A DNA stretch of 64,000 nucleotides from Pseudomonas nitroreducens (GTDB lineage Bacteria > Pseudomonadota > Gammaproteobacteria > Pseudomonadales > Pseudomonadaceae), in NCBI RefSeq assembly GCF_014204515.1, contig NZ_JACHLI010000018.1:1-64000 (forward strand). Direction: 5' to 3'. Both the position numbers and the translations under genes were made by a program. Below, piece by piece: positions 48,571 to 56,788 of the stretch (positions are counted from its first letter, which is position 1; every line of letters starts with the position of its first letter). A model generated the notes under the pieces. That model saw nothing but the letters and a program-made list of their open reading frames with translations. It searched no databases and had not been told where the DNA came from.

Positions 48571-49497
48571 TTAGGTCGGAACGCCGTCTTCGAGACGGGA
48601 GGCGAAGTAGTTGTGGAAGTAGTCGCGAAGACCTTGTTTGCGCATGCCCTTGGCCCATTCGAGGGGCTTGCCGGGAGGGGCTACGGTGTCGGTATGGGGG
48701 TTGTACCCAAGATCCGTGATCTCGTGCATACGCAGGAAGTACCGGCGATTCTCAGCGTCACCGTGCCACAAGTGGCGAATTTGGCCGGGAACGACGCCCA
48801 GGCTGCCCTGAACCTCTTTGTAGAAACGATCACCCCAGTCCTGCAGATGACCGATTTGGGCACGGTCTTTCTTAAGAGCATTGCATACGCAGAAACTGGT
48901 GGAGTGATCGCCGAAGATACAGTGCGCCATGAAGTGGTCGGATGAGCCACTGATGGCGGCCTCATAGAGGCCGAGGGAGTCGAACAGTGAACGCCGCATG
49001 GCCCAGCCATAGCCGGTGTGGCCATGAGCGTCGTATCGCTCCTCCTTTAGGGAATCTGGCTTCATGGCCATCACCGAAGCAAAGGAATAGGCCATCGGTT
49101 CAGCTTCACCTGTGCCATCGGCGTCGAGGCGAAGACAGGTTTCCCATACCTGGGCGACCTTGTGCTTCTGCAGGACTTTGACCAAGTCGTGGCCCCAACG
49201 GGGGTTGTCGAACAGGATGTCGCAGTCGAGCCAGGCAACATACTTGCAGCTCTCGGGCAGCCAAGAGGCAGCGAGATTGAGCAGGCGTTCCTTCTGCCAT
49301 ACCAGAGTCTCCGACCGGACGTGGATGACGTCCAGGGACTCAGGCAATTCGAACGGCGCATCGCCAAAGGCACACTCCACGGTGATGCAGGGAACGCCGG
49401 CCTTGCGCATGCCAGCCATGAAGCGGTCGTAGTTGTCCCGGCGGCGCTTGTAGCGGCAGGGATTGAAGTACGTGGTGATCGCGAACAAGCCTTTCAA
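48571..49497 (-). CDS. GT-A fold glycosyltransferase-like protein
   Basis: A 308-residue protein. FAITTYFNP at the N-terminus, a conserved central YVAWLDCDILFDNPRW with the metal-binding DxD (DCD), and HGHTGYGWAMRRSLFDSLG followed by SGSSDHFMAH fit family 2-like GT-A glycosyltransferases. A nucleotide sugar donor is expected; the acceptor is unknown. Soluble, without membrane segments. Similar genes occur on large phages and plasmids, where they modify surface or DNA sugars. Confidence 0.7.
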   Translation of the reverse strand: MKGLFAITTYFNPCRYKRRRDNYDRFMAGMRKAGVPCITVECAFGDAPFELPESLDVIHVRSETLVWQKERLLNLAASWLPESCKYVAWLDCDILFDNPRWGHDLVKVLQKHKVAQVWETCLRLDADGTGEAEPMAYSFASVMAMKPDSLKEERYDAHGHTGYGWAMRRSLFDSLGLYEAAISGSSDHFMAHCIFGDHSTSFCVCNALKKDRAQIGHLQDWGDRFYKEVQGSLGVVPGQIRHLWHGDAENRRYFLRMHEITDLGYNPHTDTVAPPGKPLEWAKGMRKQGLRDYFHNYFASRLEDGVPT

Positions 49498-49552
49498 GGT
49501 ACAGCTCCGTGCTACGCGCGCCCTAGACAGCGCGCCTTATCGTTCAAAATGC

Positions 49553-49933
49553 TTAGTGCACCTTGGAAATCAGGGCCGCATGCTTGATGTCGACCCACTG
49601 GCCCCCGTGGTAGCTGACCTTGATTTTCTGCTCCTGGTTGTCGATCCCCAGCAGCTCGTAGGACACCTTCATGCCCTTGATCTTCACCCGGTGACCGAAG
49701 TGCTCCGGCATCACCCCGAACACCAGGCCAGTGTCATCTGCGCGAACACGGTTCTTGAGACGTGCAACGCAGTGGTACACCTCGACGCGGTAGCCGATGC
49801 TTTCGAAATCCATCTGGCCAGGCGCGCCCCAGGTGTTCTCGCTGGGGTTATAAACTCGATCAGCACCTTGGACGGTGCCGAAGAGGATGATTTCGTAGCC
49901 TGCCGGCGGTGAAGGGAGGACAGAGAGAGTCAT
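49553..49933 (-). CDS. Hypothetical beta-rich protein
   Basis: A 126-residue protein whose ATG overlaps the stop of the HD gene (TGATG), with AGGAG six bases upstream. Alternating strands (YEIILFGTVQGADRVYNP, RVEVYHCVARLKNRV, VKIKGMKVSYELLG) suggest a small beta-barrel or sandwich. No family was recognised. It is coupled to the HD phosphohydrolase. Confidence 0.5.
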   Translation of the reverse strand: MTLSVLPSPPAGYEIILFGTVQGADRVYNPSENTWGAPGQMDFESIGYRVEVYHCVARLKNRVRADDTGLVFGVMPEHFGHRVKIKGMKVSYELLGIDNQEQKIKVSYHGGQWVDIKHAALISKVH

Positions 49934-50799
49934 CACACGCTCCTTGCGTGCAGCGCCGAGATATCGAGATCGACGTGATTGAGTTCGTAATAGAGGTTCG
50001 AACGAGCCTGACGACCGAAACGCCCCTGGAAAACGTCGGTCTGGAAGAGTTCCTTGCGGTTGACGAAGTCCAGGAGCAGCTCTTTGCGGCCGTAGAGGAA
50101 GTCCTGAGTCTTAACCCAGGAGTATTCCTGGCGCACGCCATTCTCGTATTGGATGTAGGTATCCAGGTCTGCGCCCAGGATAGAAAGGTCGATGTCTGCC
50201 AGGAGGGCCGCGTCGGGGCCGAAGGCCGGCTCGTCGTGGCGGGTGCACATGATCAGGGCACGGACGGCATGGGCGTGATAGTCCAGGCCGACTTCGCGAA
50301 GGAACCCTTCGGCCAGATCCGCGCTGCGCGCTTCGCTATCACGGCTGTGAGTGTCGTAGACCACGTCATGCAGCCACAGCGCAAGCTCAACGAGGTCGGG
50401 CTCCTCGAACATGTGGCGGTAGAAATCGAACATGCGCAGGCAGTGCAGGATGTGAGCCACACCGTGGTAAGCCCGGTCAGGAGCGGAGTAGGCGCTCTGA
50501 ACCAGTTCGAAGCTGCCATCGGGGACGTGGCCATCCAGGCGATTCCACAGCGCTGTCCAGCGATGTTCATCGAGCTTGGGGGCCGGAGCCGGCAACGGAG
50601 CGGGGGCTGGTGCTTTGGCAGCTACCAGGCGCTTAAGGCTCACCGATCCATCCTTGTAGGCTCCATAGAGCGGTGCTTCAGGGTTCAGTGCACCGGTCAT
50701 GCTGGCTACTGCGCTCAGGACGTAGTCCTTCACATCAGCTTCGCTTGCGCCGGCTACCTTGGGGAGCTCCAGGCGGAAAACGTGAGTTTCTTTGGACAT
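49933..50799 (-). CDS. HD-domain phosphohydrolase
   Basis: A 288-residue protein. Residues 1-70 form a small separate domain, then comes a Pro/Ala-rich linker (AAKAPAPAPLPAPAP), then an HD superfamily hydrolase. Its metal ligands are visible: H in AYHGVAHILHCL, HD in ALWLHDVVYDT, H in MCTRHDEP and D in LADIDLSILG. Soluble HD enzymes hydrolyse nucleotides or cyclic nucleotides. The type resembles the predicted metal-dependent HD phosphohydrolases found in many proteobacteria. A CTTCATGTCA decamer lies 90 bp upstream. Confidence 0.75.
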   Translation of the reverse strand: MSKETHVFRLELPKVAGASEADVKDYVLSAVASMTGALNPEAPLYGAYKDGSVSLKRLVAAKAPAPAPLPAPAPKLDEHRWTALWNRLDGHVPDGSFELVQSAYSAPDRAYHGVAHILHCLRMFDFYRHMFEEPDLVELALWLHDVVYDTHSRDSEARSADLAEGFLREVGLDYHAHAVRALIMCTRHDEPAFGPDAALLADIDLSILGADLDTYIQYENGVRQEYSWVKTQDFLYGRKELLLDFVNRKELFQTDVFQGRFGRQARSNLYYELNHVDLDISALHARSV

Positions 50800-51069
50800 C
50801 CTTTGCCCTCCAGGTTGGTCTGCTGTGGAGCTTCAGCTGGGGAAGCTACATCGATCTGTTTTTGATGGCCAAAATATATCACGACTTCATGTCACAGTGT
50901 CACTACAAACGATGAAAATATTCTGGCGCTCAGGGTCGCTTCGACCTTGCCTACGCAAGGGGCAGGTCACAGGGCGCGCATAATGTATCAGATTGCCATC
51001 CTTTGCAATTTCCTGTAAAAAGCCGGTTCTTCAAGCGCTCGTGTTTTCAGACATCCACCAAGGAGCATC

Positions 51070-51777
51070 ATGTCAGGCGAAGCTTTCACCAAAGGCGAAT
51101 GGCAGTACCCGCATCTGTGCAGGGACGTCGTTGAGTGCAACTGCACAACGATCAGCCATGAGGGTTACCACAGCGGCCTGGCCTTTGTTCAGGTCTCGGA
51201 CGGTGTGCCGGTGGCGGAGGGCGGTAACGATGCACCTTCGGCTGCAGAAGCCCGTGCAAACGCCTATCTGATCGCTTCGGCGCCGAACATGTACCGCGCT
51301 CTGCAGGAAGTGGATCGTCGCCTGAACATTGAAGTTGAGCTCCGCCAGGTGGTAGCCAACCGAGCCGCCAAGAACTTCGCCGGCAATGGCCTTCTAGGGA
51401 TCGCGGTTGAGCAAGACGAGGACGCGATTCGCTGGCGCGAGCTGGTGGCTGAGCGTGAAGAGATCGACCTTCGCCGCGTGGCGGCCCTGCGTAAGGCCCA
51501 GGGCAAAGCCATGGCCAGCCAATTCGGAGGTTCAGTCATCTCCAACCTCAACGAATTTGTTCCTGGACTGGATGTGGCCTGGGACTCAGACCCCGTTACC
51601 GGCGAGAGCAACGGTTCTACCCGAAAGCATCTCGTCGGCAAGGTCATCTCCGTCCAACAGGGGCAGGGGCAATGTGAAGCCTTGGCCATCCAGAACCACT
51701 TCGACAAGGGTCAAATCATCGACCCGGCCGATGCGATGAGGAACGGGATGATTTTCTACTCGATCCCCATCAACTAA
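51070..51777 (+). CDS. Hypothetical protein of phage/plasmid type
   Basis: A 235-residue protein with AAGGAG before the ATG. ARANAYLIASAPNMYRALQE near 62-81 is the helix common to many phage-encoded unknown proteins. A long helical region follows (VVANRAAKNFAGNG ... VAEREEIDLRRVAALRKAQ). The C-terminal 70 residues are strand-rich. A CAATTTCCTGTAAAAAG sequence (51006-51022) resembling half of the 17-bp operator lies upstream. Confidence 0.5.
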   Translation: MSGEAFTKGEWQYPHLCRDVVECNCTTISHEGYHSGLAFVQVSDGVPVAEGGNDAPSAAEARANAYLIASAPNMYRALQEVDRRLNIEVELRQVVANRAAKNFAGNGLLGIAVEQDEDAIRWRELVAEREEIDLRRVAALRKAQGKAMASQFGGSVISNLNEFVPGLDVAWDSDPVTGESNGSTRKHLVGKVISVQQGQGQCEALAIQNHFDKGQIIDPADAMRNGMIFYSIPIN

Positions 51778-51805
51778 GCACCATCACCAACGCAAGGAGC
51801 GTGCG

Positions 51806-52063
51806 ATGAGCTACCCGGAAAAGATCGAAACCATCTTCGTAACCAGCAAAGGCGACCGCTCGGTGGGGATTCCCGGCGAGGGAGCCACGATCAAAGCTGA
51901 TGCGGACTTCCTGATCAACCTCGACAAGCTGACGCCTGTAGAGGCGAAGGAGCTGCTCGAAAGCTCCCGCTCGCTTGTCGCCAACCTTTTCAGCACTCTC
52001 TGGAGTGAGCCCGTGACGGTCTACTACGACTTCGAGATCAAGCAGCAGGGCGAGGCCCTGTAG
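51806..52063 (+). CDS. Small hypothetical protein
   Basis: An 85-residue acidic protein preceded by AAGGAG. The first half is beta-rich (IETIFVTSKGDRSVGIPG), the second helical (VEAKELLESSRSLVANLFST). It is probably co-transcribed with the gene at 51070 and ended by the terminator at 52082. No family was recognised. Confidence 0.5.
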   Translation: MSYPEKIETIFVTSKGDRSVGIPGEGATIKADADFLINLDKLTPVEAKELLESSRSLVANLFSTLWSEPVTVYYDFEIKQQGEAL

Positions 52064-52081
52064 CAGCCCTCTGCAGCTTGC

Positions 52082-52107
52082 GAAGACCCCGTGAGGGGCT
52101 TCGTTTT
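52082..52107 (+). terminator. Intrinsic terminator
   Basis: GAAG-A-CCCC-GTGA-GGGG-CTTC followed by GTTTTG: an 8-bp stem with one bulged base, after the stop at 52063. Confidence 0.7.
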
Positions 52108-52192
52108 GTAGGAAATTGCGAAGCAGCAGCTTGCCCGACAATTCACGCAATATTCAGATCATGTCCAAATGGCCTGAATGATGACAAAAGGC

Positions 52193-52222
52193 TTGCTTGG
52201 TGACGCAATATTCCATATATTG
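52193..52222 (+). promoter_or_regulatory. Promoter with 17-bp inverted-repeat operator before the RHH-like gene
   Basis: CAATA-TTCCATA-TATTG (52206-52222) is a perfect 5-7-5 inverted repeat of the same type as at the cascade promoters. TTGCTT (52193-52198), 17 bp and TATATT (52216-52221) put the -10 box in its right half, as at both cascade operons. Confidence 0.65.
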
Positions 52223-52313
52223 CCAATCCTTCAATTCTGACAACAAGCCCATCACCACACGGGCACCTTGCAGACCGTTCAACCGCGCTTCGCGCCTACA
52301 GCTAGATGGCCCC

Positions 52314-52811
52314 ATGACTCGACGTTCTAAGCTCACCCCGGACTCCCGCACCGCTGACAAATTCGTCATGCGCATCTCTCAAGAGATGCAGGACGCCATC
52401 ATCGAATTGGCGGATTCCCCCTGGAACGCGCGTAGCACCAATGGTGAATACACCGTTGGTCTCTACAACTTCATCCATGAGAAAGACGTCGTTGTGGCCA
52501 ACCTGGAGCGTCTTAAAATTCAGGCCCGTAAACTCGGCCTCGACGACGTTAAAATCTTGAGCGGAATCAAGCGCATAGCCTTCGATCGTCGCCAGCCTGA
52601 GAAGGACGTGACATGCAAGTTCGTTATCAGGCTGTACCAAAATCAGCGCGATGATGTGTACAACTGCTCGCTAGATCAGAAGTACGACCGCACCATGCGT
52701 ATCTTCATCTACGAAGCGATGTACTGGTGGCTCAACATCTCCCTGGACATCCGCGCGCTTGGCCTGGCCATCGCTGAAGCACAGGGCACCGTATACAGCG
52801 TGGCCTGCTGA
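52314..52811 (+). CDS. Probable tandem ribbon-helix-helix regulator
   Basis: A 165-residue protein from the ATG at 52314. Residues 15-55 (DKFVMRISQEMQDAIIELAD, then NGEYTVGLYNFI) resemble Arc-type strand-helix-helix units, which in plasmid proteins often begin DKFVLRLP. A second, weaker unit lies near 100-140 (CKFVIRLYQNQRDDVYNCSL, then MRIFIYEAMYWW). A basic segment lies between them. Because the 17-bp operator covers its own promoter, it is the best candidate to bind that operator. It is a smaller relative in design, not in sequence, of the protein at 7086. Confidence 0.55.
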   Translation: MTRRSKLTPDSRTADKFVMRISQEMQDAIIELADSPWNARSTNGEYTVGLYNFIHEKDVVVANLERLKIQARKLGLDDVKILSGIKRIAFDRRQPEKDVTCKFVIRLYQNQRDDVYNCSLDQKYDRTMRIFIYEAMYWWLNISLDIRALGLAIAEAQGTVYSVAC

Positions 52812-52813
52812 TC

Positions 52814-53173
52814 ATGGGCGCCGCCGACGAACTGGTAGAGATGCTGCGCGATGCCGCCTATGCGGCCGGGCTGGCAGTCGTAGGATTCTTCGACGGCATC
52901 TTCCTGGTTCGCCGGCCGGGCAGCGATCCCTTCCGATGGGAACCCCAGCATGACTCCGGCCAGGCGCTGGAGTTGGCAACTGACCTGAAGATGCAGCTTG
53001 GCCAAAATGGCAGCGTCGCTGTGGCCAGCTACCTCTGTGTCGGTGAACCTTTGCGAGTCGTCAACGTGCCCCATGGGGACGACAAATACCAGGCATCCAG
53101 GATGGCGGTACTCAAACTCGCAGCGCTGATGGGTAGGCACCGTAACGAGACGTCACATGCTCACAATCTTTAA
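52814..53173 (+). CDS. Hypothetical protein
   Basis: A 119-residue protein two bases after the RHH gene and thus in the same operon. It is an alpha-beta protein with an N-terminal helix (ADELVEMLRDAAYAAGL), alternating strands (VVGFFDGIFLVRRPG) and a helix near the end. It overlaps the next gene by 17 bp. No family was recognised. Confidence 0.5.
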   Translation: MGAADELVEMLRDAAYAAGLAVVGFFDGIFLVRRPGSDPFRWEPQHDSGQALELATDLKMQLGQNGSVAVASYLCVGEPLRVVNVPHGDDKYQASRMAVLKLAALMGRHRNETSHAHNL

Positions 53174-53795
53174 CGAGTCGTGCCCTCATTGTCAGGCCAA
53201 GCCTCTGGTGCTGGAGCAGGTCTCCTACCTGCGCCACCAGAACAAGACCCTCTGTAGGGCGGACTGCTGCAGCAAGGTTCTAGAGCGTGAAGGGGAGATG
53301 CAGGATGAACGCTATGCTCTCCCAGCTTGGCTGCATGACCCAGAAGAGGCGTACTGTCCCTGTTGCCATGCAACTCCGTACCGCTACCGGGTACTCCGGC
53401 AGTTCCCGCAAGACAATCTAGAGTTTGCTGAGGCGGAGTGCTGCCGGCGAACGGTCGTGAATGCCTTGGTCAACACTGTGCTTGTAGCCTCAAGGCCTGC
53501 CGGCGAGAAGTTGGTATCCGAATACCTGTTCAGGGTGGAGGTCGATATCAGCCCTGTTCCTGGTATCGTCGAGTTGGATAACGCCAGGCCTCAGAGTCGG
53601 TGGACTGAGGTGTGTTGCGAGGGGTTCCTCTACTACGTGCAGCTGAAGCCGAAGTTTACCGATAACTCCGCAATCGGAATACCGAACGGTCTGTCTATGC
53701 ATGGCCAGTTCAGCACTGCCTACGCTGCGCACCAGAACGCCGACGTTATCGACAGTTACTTCGATGGGCTGGCGAAAGTCCTGGCCGGAAGCTGA
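53157..53795 (+). CDS. Hypothetical protein with several CxxC motifs
   Basis: A 212-residue protein. ESCPHCQAK near 7-15, CRADCCSKVL near 33-42, AYCPCCHATPYRYR near 65-78 and AECCRRTV near 93-100 make two probable zinc ribbons of the same design in the first 100 residues. The second half is a beta-rich domain (LFRVEVDISPVPGIVEL ... WTEVCCEGFLYYVQLKP). The ribbons suggest nucleic-acid or protein binding. It ends the operon begun by the RHH gene. Confidence 0.55.
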   Translation: MLTIFNESCPHCQAKPLVLEQVSYLRHQNKTLCRADCCSKVLEREGEMQDERYALPAWLHDPEEAYCPCCHATPYRYRVLRQFPQDNLEFAEAECCRRTVVNALVNTVLVASRPAGEKLVSEYLFRVEVDISPVPGIVELDNARPQSRWTEVCCEGFLYYVQLKPKFTDNSAIGIPNGLSMHGQFSTAYAAHQNADVIDSYFDGLAKVLAGS

Positions 53796-53810
53796 AGCTG
53801 CAGAAAGAAG

Positions 53811-53838
53811 AAAGGCGCCTCCTGGCGCCTTTTCTTTT
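53811..53838. terminator. Bidirectional terminator
   Basis: AAAGGCGCC-TCCT-GGCGCCTTT followed by TCTTTTT: a 9-bp stem with a T-tract, between the genes ending at 53795 and 53843. Confidence 0.85.
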
Positions 53839-53842
53839 TCAG

Positions 53843-54049
53843 CTAGGGCGTAGGATCACTGGAGAGGTGAATCAGCGCAAACTCACATCCAAACCAAACG
53901 AAAGCGAAAAGTGCCCAGAACGCAGCCTCACTTCGGGGGGGCACCCAGAAGCATACTGCTCCCATAGCGGCTGCGATCAGTAAGTAGACCAAAATCAGGA
54001 GGCCTACCTTTTTGGAGAAAAGGTTCTTCAGGAGCGATGGCGCTTTCAT
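53843..54049 (-). CDS. Two-helix membrane protein
   Basis: A 68-residue protein with two hydrophobic segments (about 15-33 and 41-61) separated by a short polar turn, and a basic N-terminus (KAPSLLKNLFSKK). It lies ten bases after the gene at 54059 on the same strand. Function is unknown. Confidence 0.5.
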   Translation of the reverse strand: MKAPSLLKNLFSKKVGLLILVYLLIAAAMGAVCFWVPPRSEAAFWALFAFVWFGCEFALIHLSSDPTP

Positions 54050-54058
54050 GCGATGGGC

Positions 54059-54700
54059 TCAGGTGCGGCTTGGCAGAGGGAAGGGGCCGTCGTTCTCATA
54101 GCCGCGCAGGTTGTCCAGTAGCTCTTCACGGTGCCTCTCGGAGTAGACCTTCCCGTAGGTGATCTCTTCGATGGCGGAGATTGCCTGGCTGACGAAGGCT
54201 TGGGGCACAAGAGTGTGCGAACTGCCGTTGGCGTTCTGGATGTACTTGTGGAGGTTCATCAGGGCAGTGTTGTGGTTCTTCACGTTGTGGCTGGCGCCGT
54301 GTCCAACCGCGTCGTGAATAGTCGCCTCGATCTGATTGAGCAGATCCAGGGGCATGTCGATCCATTCGCCGGTATCCAGGCCGGCGTCGCCGATGATGAA
54401 GTGGCAGGCGTCCTTCAGGGTGGCGACCATATCCGTCCCTACTTTGTCGCCCAGGAGCGCCTGGACGCGGGCGAGGGCGGCTTCCAGCTGCGGATTCTGC
54501 TTGAAGCTCTTGAGCAGGATGCCGGCCCGCTGTTTCAGCTCAGAATCAGCGTCAGGGATCATGCTGCCGTAGCTGCGGTTGCGCAGTACCTCGGAAGCCA
54601 GCATCTGCACCTGACGGAGACTTGGCATCTCCTCTTCGGTGCAGTCGATGAGTTGTTCAAGCTGGGCAAGGGATAGCGCTTCGGTCGTCTCAGTCATCTT
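54059..54700 (-). CDS. Hypothetical protein at the edge of the flagellar cluster
   Basis: A 213-residue acidic helical protein from the ATG at 54700; an earlier in-frame ATG at 54745 overlaps flgN. Segments such as LAQLEQLIDCTEEEMPSLRQ and AALARVQALLGDKVGTDM suggest a helical bundle. It follows flgN by seven bases but resembles the surrounding accessory genes more than any flagellar protein I know. Confidence 0.5.
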   Translation of the reverse strand, partial: KMTETTEALSLAQLEQLIDCTEEEMPSLRQVQMLASEVLRNRSYGSMIPDADSELKQRAGILLKSFKQNPQLEAALARVQALLGDKVGTDMVATLKDACHFIIGDAGLDTGEWIDMPLDLLNQIEATIHDAVGHGASHNVKNHNTALMNLHKYIQNANGSSHTLVPQAFVSQAISAIEEITYGKVYSERHREELLDNLRGYENDGPFPLPSRT

Positions 54701-54707
54701 CTTGTTC

Positions 54708-55157
54708 TCAGGCTTTGTAGTCGACGCGCGATTTCCCATGGTCAACCGAGTGGCCCGATGGGCCGTACAGCTTCTGCTCGCTTGGTTTCAGGATCTTGAG
54801 CATCTGGTCATTCAGTTTCTTGCGGCTGTTGAGCATTTCACCGTTCAGCGTGTTGAGCTGGTTTGCCCTGACTGTGGCGGCCAGGATGCGATCCCAGATC
54901 GAGCTGCAGCCCTGATCCTTGGCGGCAAGGGCAGCTCCTTCGCGGTTGTCGGGATAGCCAAACTTCAGCTGTGCCGCGTGCCGGCGCTTCTCGAGGTTCT
55001 CCAGGATGCCCAACGCTTCAACCTTCTCCTGGGAGCATTTCAGCAGGTCTTCACTGGTAGATGAGGTGCTGCTGAGGAGGGCCTGCTCCTTCTCCATGAT
55101 CACGACCAGGGCGTTTACGGATTGGAGCTGCTGGGAAAGATGGTTCATCAGGCTCAT
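54708..55157 (-). CDS. flgN: FlgN, flagellar hook-associated protein chaperone
   Basis: A 149-residue helical protein from the ATG at 55157. FlgN keeps the hook-filament junction proteins FlgK and FlgL soluble before export. The features fit: a long N-terminal coiled coil (LSQQLQSVNALVVIMEKEQA), LNTLNGEMLNSRKKLNDQML near the end, where the family has L-N-x-x-N-G, and a C-terminal LYGPSGHS as in other FlgN proteins. It overlaps the unknown gene between it and flgM. Position next to flgM and flgA supports the call. Confidence 0.75.
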   Translation of the reverse strand: MSLMNHLSQQLQSVNALVVIMEKEQALLSSTSSTSEDLLKCSQEKVEALGILENLEKRRHAAQLKFGYPDNREGAALAAKDQGCSSIWDRILAATVRANQLNTLNGEMLNSRKKLNDQMLKILKPSEQKLYGPSGHSVDHGKSRVDYKA

Positions 55158-55561
55158 TGCAGGTAACCGAAGCGATTCAGGATTTGGGCGGTCTTCTCGT
55201 GAGGAGAGCCGTACTCGATGTTGCACAGGGAGCAGTACTCCCTGCTGGTAATGTCATGCCGCACGAGGGCGTCGGCGAGCGCCAGGGCCAGGTCTTCGCA
55301 GTCGTAGGCCGCCAGCATGGCGAACCAGCCGTCGAGCTCATACTCGAAACCGAGCTCACTCTGGACTTCTGCGACTCGGCCTTCCTCATAGTGGATTTCC
55401 CACGCCAGGAAAGCCATGTCCTGGTCTTGAGGCGTGTCATCGTTGGTTGGATCGGTGCGGACGTCGCGCAGGTAAGCATTCGCTTCGCGCATCGTTGCTT
55501 CCATCTCGACCCAGCTTTCGAGATAGAATCCGCACGCTTCCCTGATGCGCGCCCGAGACAT
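55154..55561 (-). CDS. Unknown protein inserted between flgM and flgN
   Basis: A 135-residue protein overlapping the ends of both neighbours. It has a helical N-terminus (ARIREACGFYLESWVEMEATM), an acidic middle, and a C-terminal HDITSREYCSLCNIEYGSPHE with a CxxC. In standard flagellar clusters flgM and flgN are adjacent, so this gene is extra. It may be a cluster-specific regulator or an accessory insertion that kept translational coupling. Confidence 0.5.
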   Translation of the reverse strand: MSRARIREACGFYLESWVEMEATMREANAYLRDVRTDPTNDDTPQDQDMAFLAWEIHYEEGRVAEVQSELGFEYELDGWFAMLAAYDCEDLALALADALVRHDITSREYCSLCNIEYGSPHEKTAQILNRFGYLQ

Positions 55562-55818
55562 CAGTAGTTCCCCGAGAGCATCTTTTCGTCACGCAGGAAC
55601 GCGTCGGCGATCTTCTCGTAGTTAATCTCCAGGCTGCCCTCGGCGATCTTCTGGCGCAGTTCGTTGATCCTATCCCAGTCGATTGCTTCGCTGTGCGCGC
55701 CGGTATCGGCAAGCTGAGCGGCCTCAGAGCTGGAAGGGGATTCCTTCTTTTCTTGCCTGGATGAGCCGAATCGGCCCTCCAGGACTACGTTTGCGCCAAA
55801 CCCACCATCAATCTTCAC
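55561..55818 (-). CDS. flgM: FlgM, anti-sigma-28 factor
   Basis: An 85-residue protein. The C-terminal helices IDWDRINELRQKIAEGSLEI and NYEKIADAFLRDEKML match the FliA-binding region of FlgM (pattern V/I-x-x-I-x-x-a-I-x-x-G-x-Y/L-x-I/V). The N-terminal half is polar and unstructured, as in the family. It holds FliA inactive until the hook is finished, then is exported. First gene of flgM-X-flgN. Confidence 0.8.
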   Translation of the reverse strand: MKIDGGFGANVVLEGRFGSSRQEKKESPSSSEAAQLADTGAHSEAIDWDRINELRQKIAEGSLEINYEKIADAFLRDEKMLSGNY

Positions 55819-55899
55819 GATAAAATCCTCAGTTTCTTCTTCTCAATATCGGCAAAAATGGGCAAAACCTTGACCTCTATTTTTGCAGCGACGAGCAGG

Positions 55900-56583
55900 C
55901 TACTGGGTAACAAGGACTTCATTCAGGCCGGTGGCCTGCGCCCGGAGAACTTCGCCGCCGGGCATTTTGATCTTTGCCCACTCATTGAGGCCGGCATTCT
56001 CCAGTGCGACACCTCGCCCCTCAATGTGGAAGCCTGTTCCTGCTACCACCACTCTAACCTCTGCGTTGCGGGTAACGACAGGCTGGGTTTTAAGTGTGCT
56101 GGGCTGGAGCGTAGCCCCCTTGGGGATAGGGCGAATGGTTGTCTTGCCTTCCGCGTCCTCGAGGGACTCCACCAGGTTGCGCGGTAACTTGCTGAGGTCG
56201 CCGGTACGCCACTCAAGGTCGTCTGACTGAAGCTCAGACCCGGCGGGGATTGCGCGCGCAGCCACCAGATACATGCCGCTCACGGTGACGTTGGCGATGA
56301 TTGGCCTGGTGCTGTCCAGCCTACCTCCACAACTGAAGGTCACGGTGATGCGGCCACCGCGCTGAGGCGCTGTGCCGATGAGGGTCGGAGTAGGCACTTC
56401 ACAGCCCTTGAGCAGCTCGTCGAGATCCGCCTGTGGCATGTCGACCCGGACGTTGTCGGCGTCCTGCCCGAGCTGATCGGTGACCAGGGACGCTACGTCT
56501 TCCAGGGGGGACGCAAGTGCGCTGAGGCTGGCGCAGCAGAGCAGGGTAGCCAGGGCTGCTTTCGAGTTCACAGGCATCCTCAT
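55900..56583 (-). CDS. flgA: FlgA, P-ring assembly chaperone
   Basis: A 227-residue protein from the ATG at 56583, where MRMPVNSKAALATLLCCASL begins a signal peptide ending near ALA; the frame runs further upstream without a better start. The C-terminal SAF-type domain (YLVAARAIPAGSELQSDDLEW, IPKGATLQPSTLK) and the ending EVLRAQATGLNEVLVTQ are typical. FlgA helps FlgI form the P-ring in the periplasm. Divergent from flgB, as in many proteobacteria. Confidence 0.85.
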   Translation of the reverse strand: MRMPVNSKAALATLLCCASLSALASPLEDVASLVTDQLGQDADNVRVDMPQADLDELLKGCEVPTPTLIGTAPQRGGRITVTFSCGGRLDSTRPIIANVTVSGMYLVAARAIPAGSELQSDDLEWRTGDLSKLPRNLVESLEDAEGKTTIRPIPKGATLQPSTLKTQPVVTRNAEVRVVVAGTGFHIEGRGVALENAGLNEWAKIKMPGGEVLRAQATGLNEVLVTQ

Positions 56584-56788
56584 GATGGCTGAGTGAATTA
56601 GGGTGGTATTGCAGCGTGCGATTCTGCCAGAAAACCACAGCAATATGTCGCTTATTCCGCTTCCGGAGAGTTGTCGCCACGAAATAGCGGTAACTATTTC
56701 GATATGCACGAAAAAGCTCTTTCTTATTCGACCATAGCGACTTGTTGCTATGTCGTATCATGCCCATTCATCACAAACGGGGTATGGC
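56584..56788. promoter_or_regulatory. flgA/flgB divergent control region with two inverted repeats
   Basis: CGAAATAG-CGGTAA-CTATTTCG (56680-56701) is a perfect 8-6-8 inverted repeat, and CATAGC, eight bases, GCTATG (56733-56752) a second. AAATAGCG inside the first resembles an FlhDC half-site, but the layout differs from the classical inverted FlhDC box. Either may be the master-regulator operator of the flagellar block. Confidence 0.45.
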
